Assembly: GCA_003415625.1 (NCBI GenBank) | Contig: PYIU01000002.1 | Span: 1-64,000, forward strand | Reading direction: 5' to 3' | Length of the DNA stretch: 64,000 nucleotides | Source: Aquanectria penicillioides | Taxonomy: Eukaryota > Ascomycota > Sordariomycetes > Hypocreales > Nectriaceae | Part shown: positions 47,501 to 60,500 of the stretch, in pieces | Position numbering within the stretch: position 1 is the stretch's first letter | Layout: every line of letters begins with the position of its first letter | Position numbers and translations under genes: made by a program | The notes under the pieces: generated by a model | The model's database searches: none | Told to the model about the DNA's origin: nothing | The model's input: the letters and a program-made list of their open reading frames with translations, nothing else

Positions 47501-49782
47501 AATCCACTACTCATGGAGAAACTCATATATTGTGTTTATTGAGGCAGATAAGAGGGTGTCGAGATGGCGACTGATCCGATTACTGAGGCCTAAGTGTCAA
47601 CGAGATCAGTATTCCGGCCAAATACTTAGGCATTCTAATTTACGAGATCCACTACAAACACATAGATGAAAATGGTGGCTGGGACTCGATAGGCAAAAGT
47701 AGCTGAGAGAATCGCGTGAGTTAAAGGGAGTTAAAAATGTTTCGGGACATAAGAGAGAGTTGTATGCGTATATTGTGGACAAAATAGCCTGATGCCATGC
47801 AATCCAGCCCCATGCTTACACCCTCGGCAAGATTTCTGATGAGATTATGAGCAAAAGGTGGACAAGTACATCGATGGTGCATGACCGTCTGCCAGGCTTT
47901 GGACATCACTAATGGACGCGCCACCTAATGCAGGGTCGATATGGGATTATTTTCGTATGGATGATTTTGCGTGGAAAGTAGTATCATTGCGCGCACGCGT
48001 GACGATTTGGGCAAGATGTCACTAATGCTAGAACATTAACCCAGAAACAAGATCTGCTCGATCTATGTTATGGCCGCCAATGACATCGATTTCATGGTTT
48101 TCGCTGACTCCCTCCTTCTTAGACTCGCCATAGAATTGTAGAAAGCTACTTTCGGACGGCAAAGTGACGAGGGGTTCGTAAAGATCAAACATTTCTCTAA
48201 AGATTTGGTAATTTCCATGGAAGGTGCAATTCGGGTTCTAGAAAACAACCGGTATGTGATCACAACCCTGGAACATACGTGTCCCCCTGCATAACCAGCA
48301 CATCATATAACCAAAAGGAGGAACCCAACTTCATACATATGTGCCACAAATGAATCATACACCTACTTCTGTTCAAACAACACTTTTTAGATTAAACCTA
48401 TTCCTGATTTTCGAGTAATGATAGCATGTAAACCCCGAGTATAATTGTATGTCCAGTCACGAAATGGCCATTAATATCGGGCGTGACACTGAAGTCTGGG
48501 GAGGTTTGGATTGGTGGTACTCCTGAAACAATGGCAAAGTAACTATAAGTCCAGAGAGAGTGTGATTATCAAGCGATAGCTTGGAATCAAGTAAGAAATG
48601 GGTCACTGTATTGGCTATGACCGGACTCCGGTCTAGGACACTGGTGTTAATGCTTAGCCCTGGGCATGCAATATCCTAGCGTCTTATATTATGCTAGGTG
48701 CTCTTTCTGAACAAACTGATAATAATTATTAAGCGATAGACGCCTATTTAATCTTTTAGTTGACTGTATTTAATTGTGGTAAGCGATGTACCATTATTAG
48801 TGTTGTAGCCTGACCGGGCCAACATTTCCAAACCAGTCTGCAGTTAATCCCTGTGGTGTGTATTGCGTTTCTCTGCAATAAAAAAAGTACGCTTGTCATA
48901 AACTGGTGCGTCTTCGCTTTATGGTCTCGCTGGATTCTCGATAAAAGCTAGTCCATCGCACCTATTCAGCAAAATACACCCACATTCATAATCACATGCA
49001 ATATCTCACCAAATATTCTGGTTCAGCTGTGAGTCGTGCCAGACGACACTATAAGCTGCCAGCTTCGTACTACCGATGCTCTATATGGATGGGATGCACA
49101 GATAGAGGATTCTTCCTGCACTAGCGAGAAGCTATGCTAAAGTCTTGTTCCATGGTTTTAAAGCACTTGGCACATGCAACAGTGCAGAAGCGTGCTTAAA
49201 ATGGGGCAGAGCTAGATACCAACAGGAAGAGAAGAGGAGATGATTCCCAAAGGCGTGTTTCTCCGAGCCATGCCCCAGTCGCACTGCCTAGCAAGGTGCC
49301 TTAGGTGCGTTTGAGAGTAGCACTTGATTTTTTCCTGAGCAGATTGAAGATCGCAATCCGAGTTTGATTTGCACGTTGGCTTTTGGCTGGGGGCGCCGGA
49401 TACAACCAGTTTGGGTAGAGAGAGGGTGGGCTGAAAAAATAGTGTCCTCGCTTGGCGGGTTTCCATTGCTCGCTTAGGTCAAGCCGCTAAACCTAACTTG
49501 GGTCGAGGGGATATTTTGCTCAGTAACTTGTGGATTCTTGGTCAGATCCAGCACATCAGTTTCAGGCTGAATAACAGCTCGGATTCGGCTCTCTAAATCT
49601 TCGACGCATGGATTGCGCCTATTTATTTGTATACCAACTCCGGTACCATCAGCATCAAGGCATCAAAGTGTGTTGGTTTCTCAGCCCGTCACTGTTGCAT
49701 TATGCCACAATCGACATTTGCGTTTTGGGTGCTTGCATACTTGGTGCATACCTACAATTCATTGCGTTTTGGCCGTAACAGC
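47501..49782. other. Intergenic, no gene seen
   Basis: About 2.3 kb without a recognisable gene, RNA or terminal-repeat element. Confidence 0.5.
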
Positions 49783-50802
49783 ATGGAGGCTCTCATGGGT
49801 CAGGCTATGAAGGACAGCGTGACATTGCGGAAAACCTCGGCGCCATGGAACGACGACAAGCCTCATGCCCAATCCTACTACACATTCGACGCCGCGACTT
49901 CTTCCTGGGTGTCAAAGACCCCATCAGACGATGAGACCAAAATTACGGGCAATGGTGGAATCAACAGCATCACCCTCCACAGCTGGAACATCGACTTCAT
50001 GCTTCCCTTCGCTGAAGCCCGTATGAAGCCAGCGCTCGCTTACCTCGGCAGTCTGGTCGGCTCCATCCCGCCGAATACGGCTCCTATCATCTTCCTCCAG
50101 GAGTGCACGCCCACAGACTTGGCTACGATCGCTGCCACGCCATGGGTTCGGGAGCGATTTCATCTGACTGACCTGGATGCGACCAACTGGGCGACCCATC
50201 ACTACGGCACAGTGACACTGGTTGATTCTCGCCTGCCCATCAGGGCTTCCTTCCGTGTACACTACTCCAAGACGCGCATGGATCGTGACGCCTTGTTCGT
50301 CGACGTGTCCCTCGAGGGCAAGACCGTCCGCCTCTGCAACACGCATCTTGAGTCCATGGCCCTCAACCCGCCCTTTCGGCCACCCCAGATGCAAATCGTG
50401 GCGCAATACCTGCGCGAGGAGAAGGTTCATGCTGCCCTAGCTGCGGGAGACTTCAACGCCATTCAGCTGTGGGACCGCACGTTGCACACGGATAACGGCT
50501 TAAAGGACGCGTTCTTGGAGATGGGTGGGAAGGAGGATACCGAAGAGGGCTATACATGGGGTCAGCAGGCTGCGATAAAGCTCCGAGAGAGGTTTGGATG
50601 CTCGAGGATGGACAAGGTCTTCTTCAGTGGAGACGTCGAGGTGGTCAAGTTCGAAAGGTTCGGCGTAGATGTGTTGACAGAAGGTGTGGAGGAGAGCAGT
50701 CAGATCATGGCGCTCGGCTTTGAGAAGGCGTGGGTGACGGATCATCTCGGTATCAAGGCTGAGGTAAAGCTTATCGCTGAAAATAACGCCGGTGGTCTTT
50801 AG
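49783..50802 (+). CDS. Endonuclease/exonuclease/phosphatase-fold protein (TDP2-like)
   Basis: A single intact frame. Start set at ATG 49783 (339 residues); ATGs at 49795 and 49807 are also possible. The open frame extends to 49627, but its extra residues are cysteine-rich and hydrophobic and look non-coding. Catalytic motifs of the metal-dependent EEP superfamily are present in order: SITLHSWNIDFM, IIFLQEC, LCNTHLESMA, AAGDFNAIQLWD and WVTDHLGIKAEV. The WNID and GDFN spacing resembles tyrosyl-DNA phosphodiesterase 2, which releases DNA from trapped topoisomerase II; many fungal members are of unknown role. No signal peptide on the chosen start. The coding part is GC-richer than the flanks, as expected for a conserved gene. 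Confidence 0.83.
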   Translation: MEALMGQAMKDSVTLRKTSAPWNDDKPHAQSYYTFDAATSSWVSKTPSDDETKITGNGGINSITLHSWNIDFMLPFAEARMKPALAYLGSLVGSIPPNTAPIIFLQECTPTDLATIAATPWVRERFHLTDLDATNWATHHYGTVTLVDSRLPIRASFRVHYSKTRMDRDALFVDVSLEGKTVRLCNTHLESMALNPPFRPPQMQIVAQYLREEKVHAALAAGDFNAIQLWDRTLHTDNGLKDAFLEMGGKEDTEEGYTWGQQAAIKLRERFGCSRMDKVFFSGDVEVVKFERFGVDVLTEGVEESSQIMALGFEKAWVTDHLGIKAEVKLIAENNAGGL

Positions 50803-51218
50803 AGTCAGAGACATCCTTTTTTTTCTTCTTCTTCGATTTCACGGCGCCATAGAATAAACCATGGGATGGACGCTCAATGTATAGAGTTGTTCCAATCCTC
50901 TGCCACGACTTCGTCGATTAGGCATCATTGCGTCGAGAACAAGAAGTAGGGAAAACGGACAAGGACATATTTATTTGTATGATAACACACTATACCTACT
51001 CGTTGTATGTTCATCATCACAGGAAATGCTACATCATAGCACATTTAACAGCACATGTACATCAAACTTACCCGAACTGTGTTCACCTACCCCTAGGTTA
51101 AGCCCAATTGTTACAGGAAATCTAGGAGGTCACCTTGCATTCACCCTAAGCTTGCTTTATGCTCACCTATATGACTAAATATTCTATGAAAGTTATTGTT
51201 GTTTGGTTCTCAGCGTCT
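50803..51218. other. Intergenic between converging genes
   Basis: Convergent 3' flanks; nothing else recognised. Confidence 0.5.
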
Positions 51219-52840
51219 TCATGATGAGTCTTTCCCGCTCATCAGCCGTTCCGTGATTTCGTTATTGGCGTCATCCTTCTTAAAAACCGACGACGATTTC
51301 ATGTTCTGATTCCCCACGGCCATCTCAATGACTGGAGCTTGCATCCCCGCACAACCTCGGCAAGACATCACTTGCGGGTCCTTGTTAGGCAACATGCCCT
51401 CTGCAATCAGGTTCAAAATCTTCCACGCGGCCTGCAGGAAAACAAGATCTGCAATCACCAGCGCCAGCAACATGGTCCCTGTACTCTTCTGTTGCGGGAT
51501 AGAGCATAGGTACTGTGCGACAATAGTCGCGCTCTTGCACTCAAGGGGCCCCATGATGGGGGTGAATACATCGAACGAGTCGTTGAGAAGTGTCGGCTCG
51601 CGGTCGACGGGGCCGGGAATCATAGTAAAGCGGGGAGCCGCACCCATATCCGGGGCTTCACCATACAAGACGCCTCCTTCCTGTCGGTTCACATCATCTG
51701 GGGCAGAAATGGCGTATCGGAGACTGGTGTTGTCTAACAGGAGGTTGGGTGCTTTGCAGCTCCCCAAGTCCACTGAAATAAGGGAATGGAGGAGTTTAGC
51801 GACATGGAGGCCCTCTTGGAAAGCGTACCTTAAGGTCGCTTCCTAAAATAACATTAGTCAACGTGAACAAGCTTATGCATCAATGTCAAAGAAAACTCTA
51901 CACACCGATTCTTCAATGAAAACAAATCCATCCGATGTAATAAACCAATAATTTTTGTTGAAGAAGGTCGAATCTTGCAAACGTTTGGGTTGTCAGTATC
52001 AAGTGACAATAGTGAGCACATGGAGGACTCACTTTGAGCTGTTCGAATTCCTATAATATGTTACAACACCGTTGGCCAAGTAAGATGTATTCGATACTGT
52101 GGTTTGCGACATAACGCCCAAGACCCCTGCCATGTAATTGTTGAGCAGTCTGGTGCCCCACCAAGCACTGGCATGCGTTTTGTAGTCATCGTTAATGATG
52201 TAGTCGTAAAGGGCATCAGTTTCTCCGTAATATCCGACCACTAGTGTCATGTTGATAGATCCCATCTCAGTCGTCACGATGCACGATGCTGTTGCTGTTA
52301 CCTCCGAGGTAATCCATGAAAGCCACCACGTAGCCCTAGCAGTAGCGTCTGCTCTCCGAAGGTGGAGCTGAACTAGGCTAAGATAACAGTCCTCCATGGT
52401 ATTATTCATATAGGGAATCGACGGAAAAGAAGTCGGGGTCTCTGTATCGGATTCTTTTTTTGGTCGCGTAAGCGACTTGACCTCATATTGGAGACCAAGC
52501 GAGGATGTGAAGAAGCGATCACCGACAGAGATCATGGACGGTTGACATCTCGTGTCAAGAGTGTGGTCCCAGTTGAAGGGAGCCTTCATGAACCAGCTAG
52601 ATTATCTCGTCAATTGATATTTCCTAGCCAAAAGTGATGTCTGCAAACTTACTAATTATCTGCGGCTACGGTACTATTGGGATCATCCGTATAAATCGAT
52701 TTCAAGTAGTAGCCACTTGACGCCAAGTTGATCAACGAGAAAACCACGGTCAGAACAAGAGTTCCGACGATTACTACAGGCGTGAGCCATCGAAAAGGGT
52801 AGGGTTTCGAAATTGGATATGTAAACCACGAGGAATACAT
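51219..52840 (-). CDS. Fungal two-span membrane protein of unknown function
   Basis: Four exons, 52840-52653, 52596-52033, 51973-51906 and 51842-51219. Start set at ATG 52840 (MYSSWFTYPISKPYPFRWLT), before one membrane span (VVIVGTLVLTVVFSLINLA). A large extracellular region follows with cysteines and many N-glycosylation sites (RCQPSMISVGDRFFTSSLG, NNTMEDCYLSL, NTSYLANGVVTYY). A second span lies near the C-terminus (GTMLLALVIADLVFLQAAW), then a short polar tail. Similar architecture occurs in conserved hypothetical proteins of ascomycetes; I do not know the function. The join from exon 2 to exon 3 is one base out of frame with canonical sites (NSSK to DSTFFNKNYW), so an indel or an unusual splice site is likely there. 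Confidence 0.68.
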
Positions 52841-55588
52841 CTCTCCATTGACATGCGCGCGCAAGGCGAATTGGTTGAAAGGCTCACGTTGACGCCAGGG
52901 AAAAGGAAGAGAGGGGAGGAGGGGGGACTTGGTGCTTGTTTTTTCTTTTTTTTCGTATTTCTTTGAAATATGGAGGTAACAAAGCAGCTCTATATACAAA
53001 TAGCGCAGGTTAAAAGCCAGGGCAATTTGATACAGCCATCTAACGTGGAGCGAGATGTGAGGTGGGCACAGTCCCCCTGCAGAGATGATGGCCAGTGAAT
53101 CATGGCGGGCGACGGTAAACGAGCAGTGGACTAAGTTGATATTGGGGGCTAATGTTACCCCCCATTACAACCTTGTAAGTCATGCTTCGGCTTCCCCGTC
53201 GCGTACCCCTGCACTCGTAAGTTTGGGGGCTGGGCGGACGGCGTTTTCAAGTCTGGCACTTTTCTGCTGATGTCGCTCTGCTTGTGTTGTGCTGTGCTGC
53301 TCCACTTGTGATTCTTAAAGAGATGGTCCCTTTGACGGATTAGGTATATCTGGCAAGCGATTATGATGTTTAGGTGATTCTCTGGGTTCGCGAGGTCTCT
53401 GCACATGATCAGATGTCGTTCCTGCAGCGGCGTTTAGATGGAAAATTGAAAAAGTCCGACCGTATGTGATCCAGTGCCCAACGTCGTATCAAGAATAACG
53501 GCTACCATAAATACAGTAGGGACTAACCATTCGAGAGGTTAGCGCTTACATCCCGTGCTTGATGTTCAGCCAGAGCCTCGCTACCGAAATATCCCAGCAG
53601 GGCTGAATCAACCAAAAAATAATCTCAATAAGTTTATCTTGATGACTACTAGGGGGGATCTCTAAACCGACCTTTCCCTAGTGACAGAAAGGTTGGTTTA
53701 GAGATCCCCCCTACGGAGTAGTAGGGCAGGAGCCTCGCTGCTCACCAGTGCACCTGCCCCTTCAAAACGATGCCCTTCCTGGGAAGTGCATGCACAGTAC
53801 GCACACACTCCTGCTATTTGTTGAAGAAGTAACACCTAATCGTTGAATCCCGGAATAACCAAGGGCGATAAAAGTGTCAAAAACAATAATTTACCATTAT
53901 TATTCAGTATTGAGCGATGTTTCGTTGCAACAAACTTTTATTGCAGTTTTCTTTTGATGCCTATTCAGTATTTTGTAATTTCAACTTACTCTGTTGCATT
54001 TCGCGAGTTCCATTGTACCCTGGCTAGGCACCCTGGCTATGTACCCGGTATCATTCCATATTTATTTCCCTTCGTCGTATTTTGAAAGAGTGTAAAAAAT
54101 GAAGGGGTTTCTGAGAAATGCATAGCAAATTCGACAAGAACATGAAACTTAAGCGGGTCACCGTGCATCAAGTGAATAACTGAATCAGCTCTAATAGGAT
54201 GAGCATCTATCGTAGCATCTCATTAAATCCACACACCATAGTGTGATGGGCATTATCGCTCCCGTTTGAGCCGCAACATTGGAGGAAAAGAAGAGCTTTC
54301 TTACCTGACAGAAATAAAAGGCTCTGGCAAATAAAACCTCATTATTTGTTTAATTATATGGAACTCTTTGTTTTTGGGCTAAGTAATCTTAGACCTAGCT
54401 TGGTCATAGGGAAAATCGGAGGTAACTCTTGAATGCTACACCAAAAGGTCTAGCTGTGCCACGGTTAAGAGTAACACAGGATATTAAGGTCTATAAGGCA
54501 CTAATTCGCATCACTTGGGCTTAGCCGTACGAATTGAGTGAGTTACTATAGTAGGGTAATGCCCAAAAGCATTATAGACCACCAAGAGAATACTAACTGC
54601 TAGATTAAGAGAACCTCAATAACGCACATGAAAATTTAGATGTCCATTTAGGCACTGCTGAAGTGACAGGAACTTGATACCTTAATGAAAGGTGGTTATG
54701 CAGCACATATGATGCATGCCTCAATACAACGCGATTTCAAGCCAAACAAAGTATCAGCCTAGTTGTTATCTGTAAACCCTTAAAGTTACAAGGGCTATAT
54801 TTAGTGACTTTTACTATGAGAAAGGTCCGTCTCTCACATTTATGAGTGCTTTAACTTGCAGATTATTGTCTTAAAGGATCTTAAAATCACAAAGAGCTTC
54901 CACTTTACTAAAATATTGATCCATTTCATCAGTGCAATTCGATTTGGTCCTATATGGCTTTAGCCAAGCGATTAGCAGCCATGCATTGATATATTTAGCC
55001 TAACTAATAAGTAATACAACCAAAGTCTCACTTAAGAAGTAAATAGAAATAAAGGAGGGATTGCTTAGGGTTCGTACATCTCAGTCACCACAACAGGAGG
55101 GATGAAATCAGTGCCATTAGAGGTCTTGGCTCCTTATTCTAACAAGCGAAATAGGAACCAATATATCCTAGGTCCTAGATCGTAAAATAACCTTCGTATG
55201 CTCAGTGTATCCGTCCTTCCGGCTAGGAAATCACTATCCGAAACAGGGTTCCTGCCGTATCCAGGTTTGCATAAACGACACAATCTCTCATAATGTGATG
55301 TCAATCACAATTCAAGCAAAGCGACAGTAACTCCAACTACTAAACGAAAGAACAACTCTTATTGCATATAAGTGCATTTAATTGGATTAACATATCTACT
55401 TTACACAAAACTTTCTTTTTCCATGTCTGGACTTTACATGGACTGCTCGTGTTTACATTCTGCCAATACTTGACCCTTAGCAGACATTGACCTCAAAGTC
55501 CATTTGTTCACTCTTTGTAATAACGATAATACGACCAATTCAAGAGATTACTCGGCCTTGTATGTGGTATCTACTATAGTGAGGTGCT
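52841..55588. other. Intergenic, contains a long hairpin
   Basis: Promoter of the membrane-protein gene, then about 2.5 kb without a recognisable gene. The hairpin at 53650-53713 is listed separately; 54300-55450 is moderately AT-rich and featureless. Confidence 0.5.
53650..53713. repeat. 27-bp inverted repeat with 10-base loop (MITE-like foldback)
   Basis: Arms 53650-53676 and 53687-53713 are reverse complements with one mismatch (core GGGGGGATCTCTAAACC). The 15-mer CTACTAGGGGGGATC that opens the left side (53646-53660) recurs at 40718-40732, suggesting the end of a transposon family. The foldback is nearly all arm, with no room for a gene. Confidence 0.8.
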
Positions 55589-57591
55589 CTATGACCATAT
55601 TTTCTCCCATACCCTTCTCCAAAAACCCATATTCTGCAGCCTCAGTCTGGCGTTTTCAGGCCCGTTTTCTTCCCATATCTTGCATTCCTCGTCAATTTCT
55701 GCCTTGCCGCTTATAAGGTCGACCTCAGCTGGATTCACAAAGCGAGTCTTGTTGAGAACTTTCCAAAGAATGAACATGAATGGACCGAATCCTAGCGCAA
55801 AGTAGCTGGTAACCCAACCTCTAACATCAAACGGCGAAAAGGCATCGTAACCAATAGTGAAGAGCAAAATCCAACCCAATACAAATGCTAAATAAGCAAA
55901 GTATGGCATGAAGGGTGCTCTGTAAGGCAGAGACGGTCTGGGTACTACTTCGGGTTGGGCTTTTACGGCGCGGCGCCAACCTAGATAGGTCCAGATCATA
56001 CATGTGTACGTAATAACGAAGCCTCCCGTAGTAAGGTCGACAAACTATGATGATGAAGATTAGTATTGATTAATGAGGATTACATACGCATAGACTAACC
56101 CAGTTGAATACTGTAACTGCGGAATTTGAGCATACTAGGAAGGTCACACATGACAGTAGGGAGACGGTAATAACGCAGTAGATGGGGACACCAGACTTCG
56201 TGCATTTCAAAAGAAATTTTGGGGCTTGCCCATCTGACAAATAGTCAATACAATGGGTTTGATGCAGTGCATGATCAATAGCTTACCTTTTGCAAGACCG
56301 TAAAGAGTTCGAGATGGTGAGTATAAATACGCATTGCCACAAGACCTATTTGAATTAGTGATTCACTCTACAAGACACATACATCATGATGCATGGAAAC
56401 CATACCAGCCTGATAATAATATTAGAAAGTTGATCAGATCAGGCAGACCATGGACCCCCAAGTTTTGTATGCCAATCACCCATGGCGATGCAGCTGATCC
56501 CGGTTTACCATCTGCGATTGCGCCGAGCAGTCTATCGTCCCGGCTCGAACAGATAATTCCCACTGCAAGCACACCGACGACATAAAATCCCAATAGGCGA
56601 TACAAGATCAACTTGGCGACCTTGGGGATAGTTCGACGTGGGTCTTGGATTTCTGCTGCAGCAAGAGCGATAAAGTCAGGGCCACCAATACTGAAGCTTG
56701 CGTATATTACAACGGACCTAAAACTGTTAGTCGACACCAGATCAAGGAAATACTCGGGCGCATTGTATTACCAAAAGCCAAGAAATCGCCCAGTTGACCC
56801 TGTCGTATAATATTCATGCATGTAGTTACCATTGCCCCAGTATTTAAAGCCGTATGCTTCATGCTTAGGATTACCACCGCACATCGTGACCAGGGTAATC
56901 ATAACGAGGCCAATAAGTAGAAGAACCTTTGTTGAGGCCATAATAAACTCGGACTCTCCGTACCACTTCACTGCCACTATGTTGAGTAGGAAACATATGA
57001 CTAGGGCAATAGCAACCCAAACCCCAGCGTTAATTGTAGTATTCCCTCGTGATAATTAGTTATGGAATTGAGCTGAAAAGCACTTCGCATACGTATAGTA
57101 AAATGGATAGCAGATAGTAAACGAAATTAACTTACAGTATTGCGCGACGGTAGCGACGGCGCTGTACTCGACACACACAAGCATTGCACCTGCATAGAAA
57201 TACGACCATCCCATCGCAAAACCAAGAGCCGGGTCGACAAAACGGCTTGCCAACTCAAATACACTCCCCGTATTGGCAGATAGGCAGCCATTTCGGCGAC
57301 GCCAAGGGTACAGGGCCAGATGAAGCAGACGCTCCAGAAAAGGTATCCCAGGAAGACGGAGAGCGGACCGGCTTTAGCCAGGACGGTACCAATTCCAACG
57401 AACAGCACTGTGCCGATGCTCCCACCTATTGTCATCAATTGAACATGTCGGGGAGTGAGGCCACGCTTTGTTTGATTGAACTCGGGGCTGATGGAAGCTG
57501 GCTGTAGTGAGTGTGCATCGCTGTTGACAGGGCTCGTGGAAGCCGCCAGCGTAGCCTTTTTGGACATGGCGGATTCCACGGCAGAATCCAT
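55589..57591 (-). CDS. Amino-acid permease (AAP/YAT family), one frameshift
   Basis: Six exons: 57591-57136, 57045-56772, 56717-56406, 56345-56287, 56233-56100 and 56044-55589, all with in-frame GT-AG introns. The signature RHVQLMTIGGSIGTVLFVG near residue 50 is followed by LASRFVDPALGFAMGWSYF, GGPDFIALAAAEIQDPRR, SPSRTLYGLAK and a C-terminal LPYRAPFMPYFAYLAFVLG, as in fungal amino-acid/proton symporters. In exon 1, one base is missing from the G run on the minus strand at 57266-57269: after LPIRG the true frame continues SVFELASRFVDP. With it the protein is 563 residues, normal for the family. One homopolymer indel may be an assembly error or a recent inactivation. It is not a close copy of the permease at 26043-28112. 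Confidence 0.83.
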
Positions 57592-60500
57592 TATTCCTTT
57601 GTGGGTTTTTTTCGACTTAGTATTTTGAAGAGGATGGTTACAATGCTTCGTCAGCTACACAGCGGGCAGGAATATATGGATTTTATCATTTCCCTAGATG
57701 ATCCTACCTACAACGTACACGGAGGTCCCCTTTGGGCTGGTGTGATAACTTGGTTGGGCCATCGGTGTAGAATGCTCTTGGGTGTGATAAGACAAGACAT
57801 CTTGATTCGTCTTTGCGCGAGGAACTCCCCAGAGCCTGCGGCTGACCCTTGCTCTCATTTAGTAGCGGTCCGTATACATGGATGTTACCCCTCATAAGTC
57901 AGCAACATGCTAGGAAAGAACAATGTATTCAACAATTGTGACTTTAGGCCTCAAACTCGAAGAGCGGAAAGAATGCGTTGTTATAGAACCTCAGCATTGG
58001 GATGCGGCCAGTGATGGGCACCTGCAAGTGATGCCTGGCTCCCCTCGTCTGACTCACAAAAGTCGAAATACCAGCATACAGCTCCTCATGCCAGAGGCGA
58101 AGTTGGTTGCCATGAATAAATTAAAGTACCCATACCACCGGGTGGCCCCTACTTTGTTCAATGGCACACTCTGGCATTTGACTCGGACCCCTGGCACGAG
58201 AATGCTATCAGTGGAGTTCACCCATATGTGGGGCACCGTCGGTCTTTCTTTCCATACCTCGGGTTCACTTGCTGGCTTGAGTTGAACGGTAGATAGGAGC
58301 TTGATTCAGTCTCCCAATGACACCTAGCCTGTTTATGCGAGACATCCAAATAGGAATTTCTATCCTACGTGACTCCATTCTTATCGAACTCAGTTCGCCT
58401 ATCTCTTGATCAAGTGCACTCTTCAGCACGAGCCTGCGCCTGCGCGCGCCCAGCGGTACGAGGAGTCAACCAATTATCTGGGACGTATAAGGAAGCAAAC
58501 GTCAAACTTTCATGGCGCAAGCCTTTTCGAAGACAGCTTCGCCAAGGGTACCAGGTCTGCCACTAATTTTTGCCTTTGATTGTACATCGCCGATCTATCA
58601 TAGGCCTTGTGGACATGTTTGGCCGTGATATCTTCGGAATGATAATTTTGCTTTTATCTCTCAGCATCCCGATTGCACGGCCTTCCTCGCAAATGTCGAC
58701 AAAAATCCTACCACCCACAGTGCGCAGCACGTTTTATTGCGTTTCATTCAGTTCTGTCCCCCGATTTAAAAAAAAAAAATTGCAATTACTGTAAAAATGC
58801 CCATTAGATCCTTCTACGGGATCAATGAATTTTGTTATTCAAACAAGCAGGGGAAGATTTTTCCATCATTCGCGTAGCATAGATGAGGCATTACTGCCGC
58901 CCATAGAGCTAAGAGTGCAAACAGAATTGTCTTGAATGAACGAGAAGAAACAACCTTACCATATGTGGAAGCTGCCATCTTCCTGCATTTTAATGCCATT
59001 AATATCCTAACGTTGCAGCGTCATTTTCGAGAATCAGGATTTGTCACACTGGTATACATAGATCTTGCCGTTCCTCTATGTGTAGAACTCAACTCAATCA
59101 TCTTGGATCTAAAAACAACTACCCCTCAGTAACTTGCCCTTACGAACTATATTGTTCAGCATATTAGACATAGTTTAGGATAGAAGGAAGTAGTTGAGAT
59201 AGATAATGTATTTCTTCTGAATACGAGCACTGTAGGGGAATGGATAGGATGGTTTGTGTAGAAGGAATAAGGCCTCCTTCGTATGCTTGCTTCAATATAA
59301 TTTGTGGAATAGGTACGAGAGGGTTTTCAATAGGGTATATGTTTCAACACTATCTATTACAATTTAAATCCACTTGCAGTTAGGACCCTGGTTTCTGTGG
59401 GATTACAATATCCGATGACGAAAGTCGTGTTGCTTGACTAAGTCACATTCGCATTGACGACTGACTGACAAGGTACATCTGGTCTCGTAAGTCTACCTGG
59501 ACGCATATTCTGAGCACAGTTCTTGATCAAGAAATAAATTAATGTCTCTATTGAATGTTACTTCAAACTATTCAAGTGTGCTGAGTATAGATCACCAAGG
59601 AAAAATAATAATTTTTTGCATGCATCTTAGATAGGCCTGTCTATATCATAAATGATAGAAAATAAAAGTAGCTGAAGCTGGGCTCCAGTATACTAGTAAA
59701 GATACCTGCTGTGGTCTTGTTTGGCACTAAGGATATTTACAATGAGCGCTTGATAGATGCACAAATGGTGCCCCCGTAATACACTAGGCCCACTTCTGAA
59801 TGTCTCTGCAAGGTGTTATATTCACAATTTCACTCTTATTTTGATTTAGATGCATTTTAGAATCAGAGTCTGTCGATATGTAGCCTCCAACTTACAACTA
59901 TGGACTCTCAATTGGTTTGCGTGGTTCAATCTTTGTGGGCAGCGTGAGGTTGATGCGTGAAGGCATCCTTCGCTTTTAGGTCAATATCAAACGAATTTGA
60001 CGCATTTACTCCGATAAACATGACTATATAGCTCTAATTTTTCAACCATCAAAGTCAATTATCACTAGAACTGGAAGCCAATGCGCCAATTGCCTATGAG
60101 CCTAACCCCTCTGGCTTCTCGCAGCAACCAAGAATCATACCAAAAAGAGTGAGGGGCAACTGACCAGCCACCGGTTGGGCTAATGTAGGAGCATTTAAGC
60201 CAGGCACTCAACTTTCGTAAGCAAGCTGCACGGGCTCTCGCCTCCAGAATTAATTCCTCCAAGTTTCCAACTCCCACAAGGGTGAGTATCACACATGTAG
60301 AGTAGACTTGGCGCAAAAGGTACGGAGCAATGGCTGAAACAGGTGCTGGGGCGTCTTAGCGCGCCCGGGAATACCTGGCCTGATCACACTAACACCCAGA
60401 TTCTAAACGCCTAACGAGGGCAACAAGTGGGCGAGGGGGACCAGTTGTGTAGTGCTGCCAACGGGCCAACAGGCCAACCACTATTAGGAAATGGCGGTCA

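Noticed and set aside
49627..49782. N-terminal extension of the EEP-fold protein
   Set aside because: The added 52 residues are hydrophobic and cysteine-rich, unlike the family, and several later ATGs are more plausible.
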